A stretch of 63,571 bases of DNA from Acidobacteriota bacterium (GTDB lineage Bacteria > Acidobacteriota > Vicinamibacteria > Vicinamibacterales > UBA2999). The stretch covers positions 1 to 63,571 of the forward strand of contig VFZN01000017.1 of NCBI GenBank assembly GCA_016871195.1. Direction: 5' to 3'. This document shows, in pieces, positions 8,025 to 15,251 of this stretch. The notes beneath the pieces are model-generated. The model was not told the origin of the DNA and made no database searches. It saw only the letters and a program-made list of their open reading frames with translations. Position numbers and translations under genes: made by a program. Numbering within the stretch: the stretch's first letter is position 1; each line of letters starts with the position of its first letter.

Positions 8025-8122
8025 TGGCGGAAGCGCCTGAGAGTCGAACTCAGCCCGCCCTCTCGCGAAGGCAGCGGCCGGTTTTGAAGACCGGGAGGGC
8101 CACCGGGCCCCGTTCGCTTCCA
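8025..8122 (-). tRNA. selC: tRNA-Sec (anticodon UCA)
   Basis: 98 nt including an encoded CCA (complement of 8025-8027). The acceptor arms GGAAGCG (8122-8116) and CGCTTCC (8035-8029) pair perfectly, with discriminator G before CCA. The D arm has a 6-bp stem (GGGGCC/GGCCCT) and 4-nt CGGT loop, a hallmark of bacterial tRNA-Sec. The anticodon stem CCGGT/ACCGG encloses CTTCAAA with anticodon TCA (complement of 8085-8087), which reads UGA. A long variable arm and the T arm CTGAG-TTCGACT-CTCAG follow. It implies that the organism makes selenoproteins. selA, selB and selD are not in the window. Confidence 0.96.
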
Positions 8123-8148
8123 CCCGCGATCATAACGCGTGCGGACGC

Positions 8149-8877
8149 CTACCCCCTGCTCAGTGCACGTCTGACGCGGTCAAGAAAGCTGCCTCCCGGC
8201 ACCAGTTCCCCGGTCTTCGCACTCAGGGTCAGCACCTCGCCGCCAGCATGACCCGCCCAGTCAGGGTCGGCGGTCAGCGTCAGCAGGGCCGCCTGCCTTC
8301 GTCGGGCCACCGCAGCCACGTCCCTCGCCAGACCGGCGACGGCCTCACGCGGGACCCCCACCGTTGGATGCTCGGCGACAATCAGCGCGGGTGACTGCGC
8401 CAGGGCCCGTGCCAGTCGGACGCGCACGTGCGTCTCGGGGTCGATGCCGCCGAGGGGGCGATCGAGCGCCGTTTCGGCCACGCCCGCCTCGCGGGCCAGC
8501 GCATCGACCTGCGCTCGTACCTCTGCAGACATCGGGTCGATCTGCAACGTCAGCGGCATGGCCATGTTCTGCCGCACACTCAGCATGTCGACCAGCACGG
8601 CCCGGTGGCTGACTAGGCCGAGGGCATCAAGTGACCGAAGCCACCCGTCGGCATCCGTGATGTCGCGCGTGCTGGTGCCGAACAGCCGTACGTCACCCTC
8701 GTCCGGAAGTGCCGCGCCGGTCAGCAGGTGCACAAACATTTCGGCGGCCTCGGCATCAAACCCCGTCAGGTGCAGCACCGCCCCGGGGGCCACCTGCAGT
8801 TCTCGGACGCGCAGCGGCCGCAGGCCCTGATAGGCCCGCGTCAGGTTGCGCATCTCCAGCAGGTGCGCCGCGCTCAT
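8149..8877 (-). CDS. Degenerate ABC-type ATPase-like protein
   Basis: 242 residues with the overall layout of an ABC nucleotide-binding domain: A-loop-like region LTRAYQGLRPLRV (about 12-24), a structural Walker A position (about 36-47), VRQNMAMPLTL corresponding to the Q-loop-following region, and VRLARALAQSPALIVAEHP (about 153-171). The catalytic signatures are gone: Walker A reads LTGFDAEAAEM with no GK[ST], the LSGGQ signature is replaced by DPETH, and Walker B ends VAEHP instead of DEP. It is therefore probably not an ATPase but a structural or regulatory derivative. ATG 8877 overlaps the stop of the PHP gene (ATGA). No permease gene is adjacent. Function unknown. Confidence 0.7.
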   Translation of the reverse strand: MSAAHLLEMRNLTRAYQGLRPLRVRELQVAPGAVLHLTGFDAEAAEMFVHLLTGAALPDEGDVRLFGTSTRDITDADGWLRSLDALGLVSHRAVLVDMLSVRQNMAMPLTLQIDPMSAEVRAQVDALAREAGVAETALDRPLGGIDPETHVRVRLARALAQSPALIVAEHPTVGVPREAVAGLARDVAAVARRRQAALLTLTADPDWAGHAGGEVLTLSAKTGELVPGGSFLDRVRRALSRG

Positions 8878-9713
8878 TCGCGGCGGGTCGCCGGTGCCGG
8901 TCGACGGGCCTCCAGCCGGGCAAAGTCTGCCGGCGGCAGCCAGACCCGTCCCAGAAACGCGCGGGTGTCACCCGCGCCGTGGAAATCGGATCCGCCGCTG
9001 ACGGCCACCCCCAGCCCGTCGGCAAGCGCCCGGTAGCGCGCGCGCACGTCAGGGCCCTGATCCGAGTGATAGACCTCAATCGCGTCGAGTCCCTCGCTGA
9101 CCAGCGGTTCGATGAGATCGTCGCGCCGGGTCACGGCGGGATGCGCAAACGACACCACTCCCCCGATGCCATGCACCACGGCCAGCACCTCGAATGGGCT
9201 CGGCCCCTGCCGGGGGACAAAACCCGGCTGGCCCGTCGAGAGCAGGCGTTCGAAGGCATCGGCCACGCTCGAGGCATGACCGCTGCGCACGAGGGCCCGG
9301 GCAATCCACGGACGCCCCACCGACGTGCCGGGCTGCCGTCGGGCGTCGCGCAGCAATGCATCGACATCGAGCGGCACGCCGGCACGGGCCAGTCGCTCGC
9401 CGATGGCCTGCACCCGCTCGACGCGGCGCTCGCGCTGCCGCGCGAGAAAGGCTTCGAAGGCCGCGTCATGGTGATTGATGAAATACGCCAGCATATGGAC
9501 GTCACGCCCTTCGTCCACCGCCGTCAGTTCCACGCCGGGAATCACGCGGATGCCGTGCGCGGCCGCCAGCACCGTGGCCTCGTCGACCGCCCCGACCGTG
9601 TCGTGGTCGGTGACGGCAATCATCGTCAGGCCGGCCGCCGCCACGCGGGCCACCAGTTCGGCCGGCGTGAGCCGTCCGTCCGAGGCCGTCGTGTGCATGT
9701 GAAGATCGATCAT
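8874..9713 (-). CDS. PHP-domain phosphoesterase (RNase AM / 3',5'-nucleotide phosphatase type)
   Basis: 279 residues. PHP metal-site motifs are complete: DLHMHTTASDG (residues 3-13), VTDHDT, PGVELT, VSFAHP and SGGSDFHG. The order and the inserted helical region (about 85-165) match the TrpH/YciV family, in which E. coli YciV (RNase AM) trims RNA 5' ends and hydrolyses 3',5'-bisphosphonucleotides. Cytosolic, tri-metal enzyme. The start overlaps the stop of the Fur-rubrerythrin gene (ATGA), and its own stop overlaps the ABC-like gene start, so the three form a coupled unit. Confidence 0.85.
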   Translation of the reverse strand: MIDLHMHTTASDGRLTPAELVARVAAAGLTMIAVTDHDTVGAVDEATVLAAAHGIRVIPGVELTAVDEGRDVHMLAYFINHHDAAFEAFLARQRERRVERVQAIGERLARAGVPLDVDALLRDARRQPGTSVGRPWIARALVRSGHASSVADAFERLLSTGQPGFVPRQGPSPFEVLAVVHGIGGVVSFAHPAVTRRDDLIEPLVSEGLDAIEVYHSDQGPDVRARYRALADGLGVAVSGGSDFHGAGDTRAFLGRVWLPPADFARLEARRPAPATRRE

Positions 9714-10657
9714 GACGCGCGCCGCCGTTCGCGCAGCGCCCGGTATTCGCGAATCAGCAACGCCAGGTGCTGGCGTTCCTCCTCGGCAAATTCGAGGAAG
9801 ATCTGCTTGCCTTCCGAATCCTCGAACCGCGCGCCGTAGCGCTTGAAAAAACGGTGCGACCCGCGCTCGCAGCGAATGCCAATCCGCAACGCCTCGAGGT
9901 CGTCGACCCCCTCCCGTTGCACTTCCTCAGCACCGGCTGCAAACAGCCCGTTGGCGGCCCCCTTGAAAAACAGGAACGTCGGTTGCGCCTCGAGTGACGG
10001 GTCTTCCGCCAGCAGTTCCCGATAGCGCGCCTCGAGCGTGGTCAGGTGCTCCTGCTCCTCGCCCGCGAGCGCCTCGAACATCTGCCGCCCCCGCGGATCC
10101 TGAGCGATGCGGGCCGCCCGCGTATAGAAGTCGAGGCCGCTGCGCTCGGTCGCAATCGCCATGCGCAGGGCATCGCGCGCAAACAGGCGCTCCGACGTGG
10201 CAGTCACCGACTCGGACGCCGTCCGGCCCGTGCGGCATGCGTCACACTCGCCGTAGACGTGCACCACGCTCTGCACGGCAGTGAACGCCCGTGCCAGCGC
10301 CACTTCCTCGATGATCGATTCGATATCGGAGCTCAGAAACTCGAACGAGTGATTACAGGTCTTGCAGATGAGGTGGAAGTGCCGCGGATGCCGGTAGGAA
10401 TGCTCGAAGCGGAACCGGCCTTCGCCGAAGTCGACCTTGCGGGCCAGCCCGGCGTCGACCATCCAGTGCAGGGTGCGATACACCGTGGCACGGCTGATGC
10501 GGTGATCTTCACGGCGGATGAGGTCGACCAGGTCATCAGCGCTCAGGTGTCCCTCCTGGCGGAGGAACACCGAGACGATGAAGTCGCGCTTGCTTGAACG
10601 CTTCGTACCGGCGGGACGCAGCCGGTCGAGGTCGGGGAGGCGGGAAATGACGCCCAC
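9710..10657 (-). CDS. Fur-family regulator fused to a rubrerythrin-like diiron domain
   Basis: 315 residues in two parts. Residues about 15-145 are a Fur/PerR-type winged helix (ISRATVYRTLHWMVDAGL recognition region) with metal site HSYRHPRHFHLIC and two Zn-binding pairs, C98/C101 and C138/C141. Residues about 155-310 are a four-helix ferritin-like domain with the full rubrerythrin ligand set: E171, E201-x2-H204, E264, E294-x2-H297. No rubredoxin domain is present. The fusion would couple peroxide or iron chemistry directly to DNA binding. Start GTG 10657 lies 3 nt after AAGGAG; the frame stays open further upstream but only antisense to the erpA-like gene. Neighbours are an Fe-S carrier and Fe-S fumarase, fitting an iron/oxidative-stress role. 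Confidence 0.88.
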   Translation of the reverse strand: MGVISRLPDLDRLRPAGTKRSSKRDFIVSVFLRQEGHLSADDLVDLIRREDHRISRATVYRTLHWMVDAGLARKVDFGEGRFRFEHSYRHPRHFHLICKTCNHSFEFLSSDIESIIEEVALARAFTAVQSVVHVYGECDACRTGRTASESVTATSERLFARDALRMAIATERSGLDFYTRAARIAQDPRGRQMFEALAGEEQEHLTTLEARYRELLAEDPSLEAQPTFLFFKGAANGLFAAGAEEVQREGVDDLEALRIGIRCERGSHRFFKRYGARFEDSEGKQIFLEFAEEERQHLALLIREYRALRERRRAS

Positions 10658-10686
10658 AGGCTCCTTCGAAACGGCCCGTGGCCGGC

Positions 10687-11076
10687 CTAGGCGTTGAACG
10701 ACTGGCCGCACCCGCAGGTCGACGTCGCGTTCGGGTTCTTGATGGTGAACCCGCCGCCCGTGATGGTGTCGACAAAGTCGACTTCGGCACCCTTGAGGTA
10801 GCTGACGCTGACCGGGTCGACAAACAGCCGCACGCCGTTCGACTCGAACGCCTGATCGCCGACGCCGGCCCCCGACTCTTCGATCATCAGGCCGTACTGG
10901 AATCCGGAGCACCCGCCGCCCTGCACGAACACGCGCAGGCCGCTGTCGCTCTTGTTCTCCTCAGCCAGCAGCTCGCGGATCTTGCTGGCCGCCGCCTCGG
11001 TCACCGTGATGAAACTCGCGGCAGGAGGCATCACCGGCATGTCCACCGCGCTGGAGGTCTGCTGTTCTGTGTGCAT
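10687..11076 (-). CDS. erpA: HesB/IscA/ErpA-type iron-sulfur cluster carrier
   Basis: 129 residues. The A-type carrier fold is clear: ITVTEAAASKIRELL, LRVFVQGGGCSGFQYG, VDFVDTITGGGFTIKNPNA and the C-terminal CGCGQSF. The three cluster-binding cysteines (one in GGCSG, two in CGCG) are intact. It accepts Fe-S clusters and passes them to apo-enzymes, possibly the Fe-S fumarase upstream. The N-terminus has about 20 extra residues; ATG at 11040 is an alternative start. ATG 11076 is favoured because TAGAAT lies 6 bp upstream, a leaderless arrangement. The Fur-rubrerythrin gene follows 29 bp downstream. Confidence 0.9.
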   Translation of the reverse strand: MHTEQQTSSAVDMPVMPPAASFITVTEAAASKIRELLAEENKSDSGLRVFVQGGGCSGFQYGLMIEESGAGVGDQAFESNGVRLFVDPVSVSYLKGAEVDFVDTITGGGFTIKNPNATSTCGCGQSFNA

Positions 11077-11082
11077 GAGGGG

Positions 11083-11088
11083 ATTCTA
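11083..11088 (-). promoter_or_regulatory. -10 box TAGAAT for leaderless erpA
   Basis: On the minus strand TAGAAT is followed by six bases (CCCCTC) and the ATG of the Fe-S carrier. There is no Shine-Dalgarno sequence, so the transcript probably begins at or next to the start codon. Confidence 0.5.
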
Positions 11089-11103
11089 TCAAATGCGCCG
11101 CGC

Positions 11104-12633
11104 TCAGGCAGACGGCGAGACCAGACCGGCCAGCGCCGTGCCCGTCTCGGCTTCCACCTCGGCATGCAGGCTGTTGCCATGCGCATCCATCGTCACAATC
11201 GCCGGGAACCGGTTGAGCTGCAGGTGCCACATGGCTTCGGGCGTGCCGAACTCAAGGAATGAGACCCCGGTCACCTGGTCGATGCTCCGTGCGTAGTACT
11301 GCGCCGCGCCGCCAATCGCATTGAGGTAGACCGCGCCGTGCTGCTTGAGCCCTGCCAGCGTCTTCGCCCCCATACCGCCCTTGCCGATCACCGCCCGGAT
11401 CCCGAACTTCCCGATGATGTCGGCCTGATAGGGCTCTTCGCGGATGCTGGTCGTCGGCCCTGCGGCGGTCACGCGCCAGCCCCCGTCAGCCGTCTTCGCC
11501 ACGACCGGACCGCAGTGATACAGCACCGCCCCGCGCAGGTCGACGGGTGCCTCGTGCGACATCAGGTGGTGGTGCACCACGTCACGGCCCGTGTAGGCCG
11601 GCCCGGAGACCAGCACAATGTCGCCCACCTTCAGCGGCCGCACGTCATCTTCACTCAGGGGCGACTGCAGCACGATTTCCCGACCGGTCCGCGCAAACCC
11701 CGACTGATCGAACATCGGCGTCGTCGGTATCGAGGGGTCGCGGTAGATCCACTGGCGCAGGGCGCCGGTCTGTCCATCGAGCTGCACCCCGAGCCGGCGG
11801 AACGCCCAGCAGTTGTAGGCTACCGACACGAAGAAGCTCGCCGGCAGTCGGTTCAGCGCCCCGATCTTGCAGCCGATGAGCGACACCTTCCCGCCGAACC
11901 CCATCGTGCCGATGCCGAGCGTGTTGCACTCGCGCAGGACCTCGGCCTCGAGGGCCGCCAGCCGCGGATCGTCGTTCACGTCATCGAGCGTGCGGAAGAG
12001 CTGCTGCTTGGCTTCCGAGTAGCCGCTGGTGCGGTCACCCCCGATGGCGACCCCGATGGCTCCGGGACCGCAGCCCTTGCCCTGCGCCTGCCAGACCGCG
12101 TGCAGAATGCACTTGCGCACACCCTCGAGCGTGCGGTCGGCCCGGCCCAGCTTCGGCAACTCGGCCGGCAGCGAATACTGGATGTTCATGTTCTCGCAGC
12201 CGCCACCCTTCAGGATGAGGCGGATGTCGATGTCGTCGCGCTCCCACTGCTCGAAGTGGATGACCGGCGTACCCGGCCCGAGGTTGGTACCGCTGTTCTC
12301 ACCCGTGATGGAATCGACCGAGTTCGGACGCAGCTTGCCGAGGCGCGTCGCCTCGGCCACGGCCGCCTTGATCTGCTGCTTCATCCACACCTGATTGGCA
12401 CCGACGGGGGCTTTCACCTCGAAGGTCGGCATCCCGGTGTCCTGGCAGATGGCCCCCTCGCCCGTGGACGCCTGGTCGATGTTTTCGGCGATGATGCGCA
12501 GGGCCATGCCCGAGCGCGAATCGCCAGACTCGAGAGTTCGGGCCGCTGCGATGGCGGCCCGCACATCGGGGGGCAGGTCCGTCGACGTCTTGATGATCAG
12601 ATCGAGGACAGAGGCAAAGAAATCAGGCAGCAT
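11104..12633 (-). CDS. fumA: Class I (4Fe-4S) fumarate hydratase
   Basis: 509 residues, alpha and beta subunits fused in one chain as in E. coli FumA. The three cluster cysteines are visible: ICQDTGMP, KGGGCENMN and RECNTLGIG. Other family motifs are SITGENSGTNLGPGTP, GKGCGPGAIGVAIGGDR, and the beta-domain DIVLVSGPAYTGRDVVHH and AVIGKGGM. It interconverts fumarate and malate in the TCA cycle and is oxygen-labile. Start ATG 12633 was preferred over ATG 12654 because TAATAC is 7 bp upstream, giving a leaderless mRNA; the longer form would overlap the -10 itself. The -10 region is shared with the divergent methyltransferase gene. Confidence 0.93.
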   Translation of the reverse strand: MLPDFFASVLDLIIKTSTDLPPDVRAAIAAARTLESGDSRSGMALRIIAENIDQASTGEGAICQDTGMPTFEVKAPVGANQVWMKQQIKAAVAEATRLGKLRPNSVDSITGENSGTNLGPGTPVIHFEQWERDDIDIRLILKGGGCENMNIQYSLPAELPKLGRADRTLEGVRKCILHAVWQAQGKGCGPGAIGVAIGGDRTSGYSEAKQQLFRTLDDVNDDPRLAALEAEVLRECNTLGIGTMGFGGKVSLIGCKIGALNRLPASFFVSVAYNCWAFRRLGVQLDGQTGALRQWIYRDPSIPTTPMFDQSGFARTGREIVLQSPLSEDDVRPLKVGDIVLVSGPAYTGRDVVHHHLMSHEAPVDLRGAVLYHCGPVVAKTADGGWRVTAAGPTTSIREEPYQADIIGKFGIRAVIGKGGMGAKTLAGLKQHGAVYLNAIGGAAQYYARSIDQVTGVSFLEFGTPEAMWHLQLNRFPAIVTMDAHGNSLHAEVEAETGTALAGLVSPSA

Positions 12634-12640
12634 GCAGGTC

Positions 12641-12647
12641 GTATTAT
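12641..12647. promoter_or_regulatory. Symmetric -10 element shared by fumA and methyltransferase genes
   Basis: GTATTAT reads TATTAT (12642-12647) on the plus strand, 10 bp before ATG 12658, and TAATAC (12646-12641) on the minus strand, 7 bp before fumA ATG 12633. One AT-rich core can therefore serve both directions. Confidence 0.5.
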
Positions 12648-12657
12648 GAAACATCCC

Positions 12658-13311
12658 ATGCAGCGCGTCAGCCTGCGGCTCGCCGTGCTTTGTGTCCTCG
12701 TCGCCCCGGTGGCCGCGCTGGCGGTGCAGTCACCGGCGACGCCCAGGCGCTCGGCTCCGATCGACCTGGGCGTGCTCGAAGCGCCCGACCGCGATCAGTG
12801 GCAGATGCCCGACCGCATCATGGACGCGCTGTCGATTGGCGACAATTCCGTGGTGGCCGATGTCGGCGCCGGGGCCGGGTGGTTTACGGTGCGCCTGTCG
12901 GCGCGCGTCGGTCCTGGCGGGACGGTCTATGCCCAGGATGTGCAACCTGAAATGCTGGCGGCGATCGAACGGCGTGTGCAGGGGCAGGGGCGGCGGAATG
13001 TCCGCACGGTGCTCGGCACACCCACCGACCCCCGGTTACCCGCCGGCACGATTGACGCGATCCTCGTCGTCGATGCCTATCACGAGCTGGTTGATGCGGC
13101 CGCGCTGCTGCGTCGGCTGGCCCAGTCACTCACCCCAGAGGGGCGCCTGGCCATCATCGACTTTTATCCGGGGCAGGGAGGTCCCGGGCCTGACGCCCAG
13201 GAACGCGTGGCTCCCGAACGGGTCCAGACCGACGCCGCACGCGCCGGTCTGACCCTTGAACGGTCAGAGTCGTTCCTGCCGTTCCAGTATCTGCTGGTCT
13301 TCCGTCGCTAG
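12658..13311 (+). CDS. Exported class I SAM-dependent methyltransferase-like protein
   Basis: 217 residues. The N-terminus (MQRVSLRLAVLCVLVAPVAA) is a signal peptide with a probable cleavage near ALAVQ, unusual for a SAM enzyme. Rossmann motifs are intact: VVADVGAGAGWFTVRLSARV (motif I), GGTVYAQDVQPEML (motif II with acidic residue), DAILVVDAYHEL (motif IV) and GRLAIIDFYPG (motif V). The DAYHEL segment is typical of UbiE/Methyltransf_11-like proteins found in soil bacteria. Whether it really acts outside the cytosol is uncertain because SAM is cytosolic. ATG 12646 is an alternative start four codons upstream but overlaps the -10 box. Confidence 0.75.
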   Translation: MQRVSLRLAVLCVLVAPVAALAVQSPATPRRSAPIDLGVLEAPDRDQWQMPDRIMDALSIGDNSVVADVGAGAGWFTVRLSARVGPGGTVYAQDVQPEMLAAIERRVQGQGRRNVRTVLGTPTDPRLPAGTIDAILVVDAYHELVDAAALLRRLAQSLTPEGRLAIIDFYPGQGGPGPDAQERVAPERVQTDAARAGLTLERSESFLPFQYLLVFRR

Positions 13312-13325
13312 GGTCAGCGACCGGC

Positions 13326-13928
13326 TCACTCGGCGCGGTGGCCGAGTAGCCGCCAGGCTGCCGGCAGCAGCGTCGACGCGGCCGCGATCTTCAAAACGTC
13401 GACCAGCACGAACGGATACAAGCCCAGCGTCAGCGCCGTCGACACTCCCAGATCCTTCGCCAGCCACGCGACACCGCCCGCGAAGATCACCGCCAGGCCG
13501 GCCAGCATCGCCAGGACAGCGCCACTGACGCGCCGATCGAGGCCCCGCGATGCCAGGGCGCCCACGAGTGCGGCGGCGAGGGGATAGGCCATCAGGTAGC
13601 CGCCGGTCGGCCCGACCAGCCGCAGCAGGCCCATGGACAGGTCGCCCGACAGGGCGAACACCGGGAGTCCGGCGACACCCGCCATAAGATAGAGGCACTG
13701 GCTGGCGGCTCCCAGCCGGGCCCCAAGCATCGCGCCCCCGAGCAGCACCACCATCGGCTGCAGGGTCAGCGGCACGGGCGTGAATGGCAGCGGCACCGAC
13801 ACCTGCGAGGCCACGGCCGTGGCCGTCGCCACACCCGCCACCGCGAGCATGTGGGCAACGGGAGACGACACCGTCAGGCGATCAAGCAGTGTCGCAGGCA
13901 GGGCTGAAGAGGCAGTAGTCATCGACAT
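13326..13928 (-). CDS. bioY: Biotin transporter substrate-binding subunit BioY
   Basis: 200 residues, six predicted membrane segments. BioY motifs include SQVSVPLPFTPVPLTLQPM, the GAMLGARLGAASQ region, LMAGVAGLPVFA and the GPTGGYLMAYPLAA signature. It is the S-component of an ECF biotin importer in the inner membrane; no dedicated A or T component is adjacent, so it may use shared ECF modules or act alone. ATG 13928 was chosen because TAGAAT ends 8 bp upstream; ATG 13934 and 13922 are alternatives. This start codon overlaps the divergent thiD start. Confidence 0.9.
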   Translation of the reverse strand: MSMTTASSALPATLLDRLTVSSPVAHMLAVAGVATATAVASQVSVPLPFTPVPLTLQPMVVLLGGAMLGARLGAASQCLYLMAGVAGLPVFALSGDLSMGLLRLVGPTGGYLMAYPLAAALVGALASRGLDRRVSGAVLAMLAGLAVIFAGGVAWLAKDLGVSTALTLGLYPFVLVDVLKIAAASTLLPAAWRLLGHRAE

Positions 13929-14742
13929 GACCATGGATTCTATCGGCAGGCCGAGGGCCCTGACAATCGCCGGCTCGGATTCCGGCGCAGGAGCGGGCAT
14001 TCAGGCCGACCTCAAGACATTTGCCGCATGGGGCGTCTACGGCACCTCAGCCATCACGGCACTGACCGCCCAGAACACCGTCGCCGTCACCGCGGTGCAA
14101 CTCGTCCCCCCCGAGATCGTCACGGCCCAGATCGATGCCGTCGTCACCGACATCGGATGCGATGCCGTCAAGACCGGTATGCTCGGCACGGCCGCACTGG
14201 TCGACGCGGTAGCTTCCGCCCTGCGCCGCCACCAGCTGCCACACGTCGTCGTCGACCCGGTCATGGTGGCCAAGAGCGGCGATGCGCTGCTCAGTGATGA
14301 TGCCGTGCAGGCCGTCATTCGTCACCTGCTGCCCCTGGCACGCGTGGTCACTCCGAATATTCCGGAGGCCGAAGTGCTCACCGGCCGCCCCATCCGCACC
14401 GTCGCCGACATGCGCGACGCCGCCCGGCAGCTGGTCGATCTCGGGGCGACCGCCGCTCTGGTGAAGGGGGGCCATCTCGACGGAGCGACACTGGTCGACG
14501 TAGTCTGCGATGCGGGAGACCTGCACGAGCTGGACGGGCCTCGGCTGCACAGCCGGCACACCCACGGCACCGGCTGCACCATGGCCGCCTCGGTGGCCGC
14601 GCAGCTGGCGCGGGGCGTTGCCCTCGTCGAAGCAGTGGCCGGCGCCAAGGTGTACATCGCCGGGGCCATGCGTCACGGCGTCAGCGTCGGTCATGGCCAC
14701 CAGCCTCTCGACCACTTCTGGCGGGGCGTCGGCACGGCCTGA
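13927..14742 (+). CDS. thiD: Hydroxymethylpyrimidine/phosphomethylpyrimidine kinase
   Basis: 271 residues of the ribokinase fold. ThiD signatures are complete: ALTIAGSDSGAGAGIQADLK (HMP-binding N-terminus), VKTGMLGTAALVDAV, VVDPVMVAKSGDALL, TPNIPEAEVLTG, and the anion-hole/catalytic THGTGCTMAASVAA. It phosphorylates HMP to HMP-PP for thiamine synthesis. No other thi gene is nearby. ATG 13927 or ATG 13933 could be the start; both give normal length. The ATG at 13927 overlaps the divergent bioY start codon by two bases. Confidence 0.93.
   Translation: MTMDSIGRPRALTIAGSDSGAGAGIQADLKTFAAWGVYGTSAITALTAQNTVAVTAVQLVPPEIVTAQIDAVVTDIGCDAVKTGMLGTAALVDAVASALRRHQLPHVVVDPVMVAKSGDALLSDDAVQAVIRHLLPLARVVTPNIPEAEVLTGRPIRTVADMRDAARQLVDLGATAALVKGGHLDGATLVDVVCDAGDLHELDGPRLHSRHTHGTGCTMAASVAAQLARGVALVEAVAGAKVYIAGAMRHGVSVGHGHQPLDHFWRGVGTA
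13937..13942 (-). promoter_or_regulatory. -10 box TAGAAT for bioY
   Basis: TAGAAT on the minus strand ends 8 bp before bioY ATG 13928. It lies inside the first codons of thiD, so the divergent genes overlap at their 5' ends. Confidence 0.45.
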
Positions 14743-14761
14743 AGACTCGGTGCATCACGCG

Positions 14762-14767
14762 TATACT
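14762..14767 (+). promoter_or_regulatory. -10 box TATACT for moaE-moaD
   Basis: TATACT located 10 bp before the moaE ATG, giving a leader of only a few nucleotides. It sits in the 35-bp gap after thiD. Confidence 0.4.
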
Positions 14768-14777
14768 CGTGACACGC

Positions 14778-15251
14778 ATGACTTCCCTGACGGCCATCAC
14801 GCCGTCCGTGCTCGACCCGGTGGCGCTGGCGCATCTCGTCGAGGCCGCGGGCCACGGCGCCGTGTGCACCTTCGTCGGTGTGGTGCGCGACCACCATGCC
14901 GGTCGGCAGGTCACGCACCTCGTCTACGAAGCGTACGAACCGCTGGCCCTGAAGGCCCTTGACCGCATTCTGATCGAATGCGCAGACACCTGGCCGACCG
15001 CCCGCGTCGCCATCCATCACCGGACCGGGCCGCTCGCCATTGGCGAGGCCAGCGTGGTCATCGCCGCCGGGTCGCCCCATCGGGCCGAGGCCTTCGCCGC
15101 CACCCGCTACAGCATCGAACGCCTCAAGCAGATCGTGCCCATCTGGAAGCACGAGTTCTTCGACGGCGGCACCGAGTGGGTAGAAGGGGCCACCGCCGAT
15201 CCGGACGACGCCGGGGCCCGTGCCGAGGCCATGAGGCGCGCATGCGCGTAA
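14778..15251 (+). CDS. moaE: Molybdopterin synthase catalytic subunit
   Basis: 157 residues. MoaE motifs: GAVCTFVGVVRDH, LVYEAYEPLALKAL, VAIHHRTGPLAIGEASVVIA, and the active-site KQIVPIWKHEFFDGGTEWV with its conserved lysines. With MoaD it inserts the dithiolene sulfurs into precursor Z to form molybdopterin. Start ATG 14778 follows TATACT (14762-14767) by 10 bp; an in-frame GTG at 14769 lies too close to the -10. moaD overlaps the last ten bases. Confidence 0.93.
   Translation: MTSLTAITPSVLDPVALAHLVEAAGHGAVCTFVGVVRDHHAGRQVTHLVYEAYEPLALKALDRILIECADTWPTARVAIHHRTGPLAIGEASVVIAAGSPHRAEAFAATRYSIERLKQIVPIWKHEFFDGGTEWVEGATADPDDAGARAEAMRRACA

Noticed and set aside
10691-10912. N-terminal extension of the Fur-rubrerythrin frame to 400 residues
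   Set aside because: That part is antisense-frame overlap with the Fe-S carrier gene, Arg-rich and without domain similarity; GTG 10657 with AAGGAG is the better start.
11338-12640. Long plus-strand open frame leading into the methyltransferase
   Set aside because: It lies antisense to the fumarase gene, whose protein is unmistakable. The true methyltransferase start with signal peptide is at 12658.
13760-13990. Possible thiamine (TPP) or biotin riboswitch at the bioY/thiD junction
   Set aside because: The two start codons overlap and there is no leader long enough for an aptamer.
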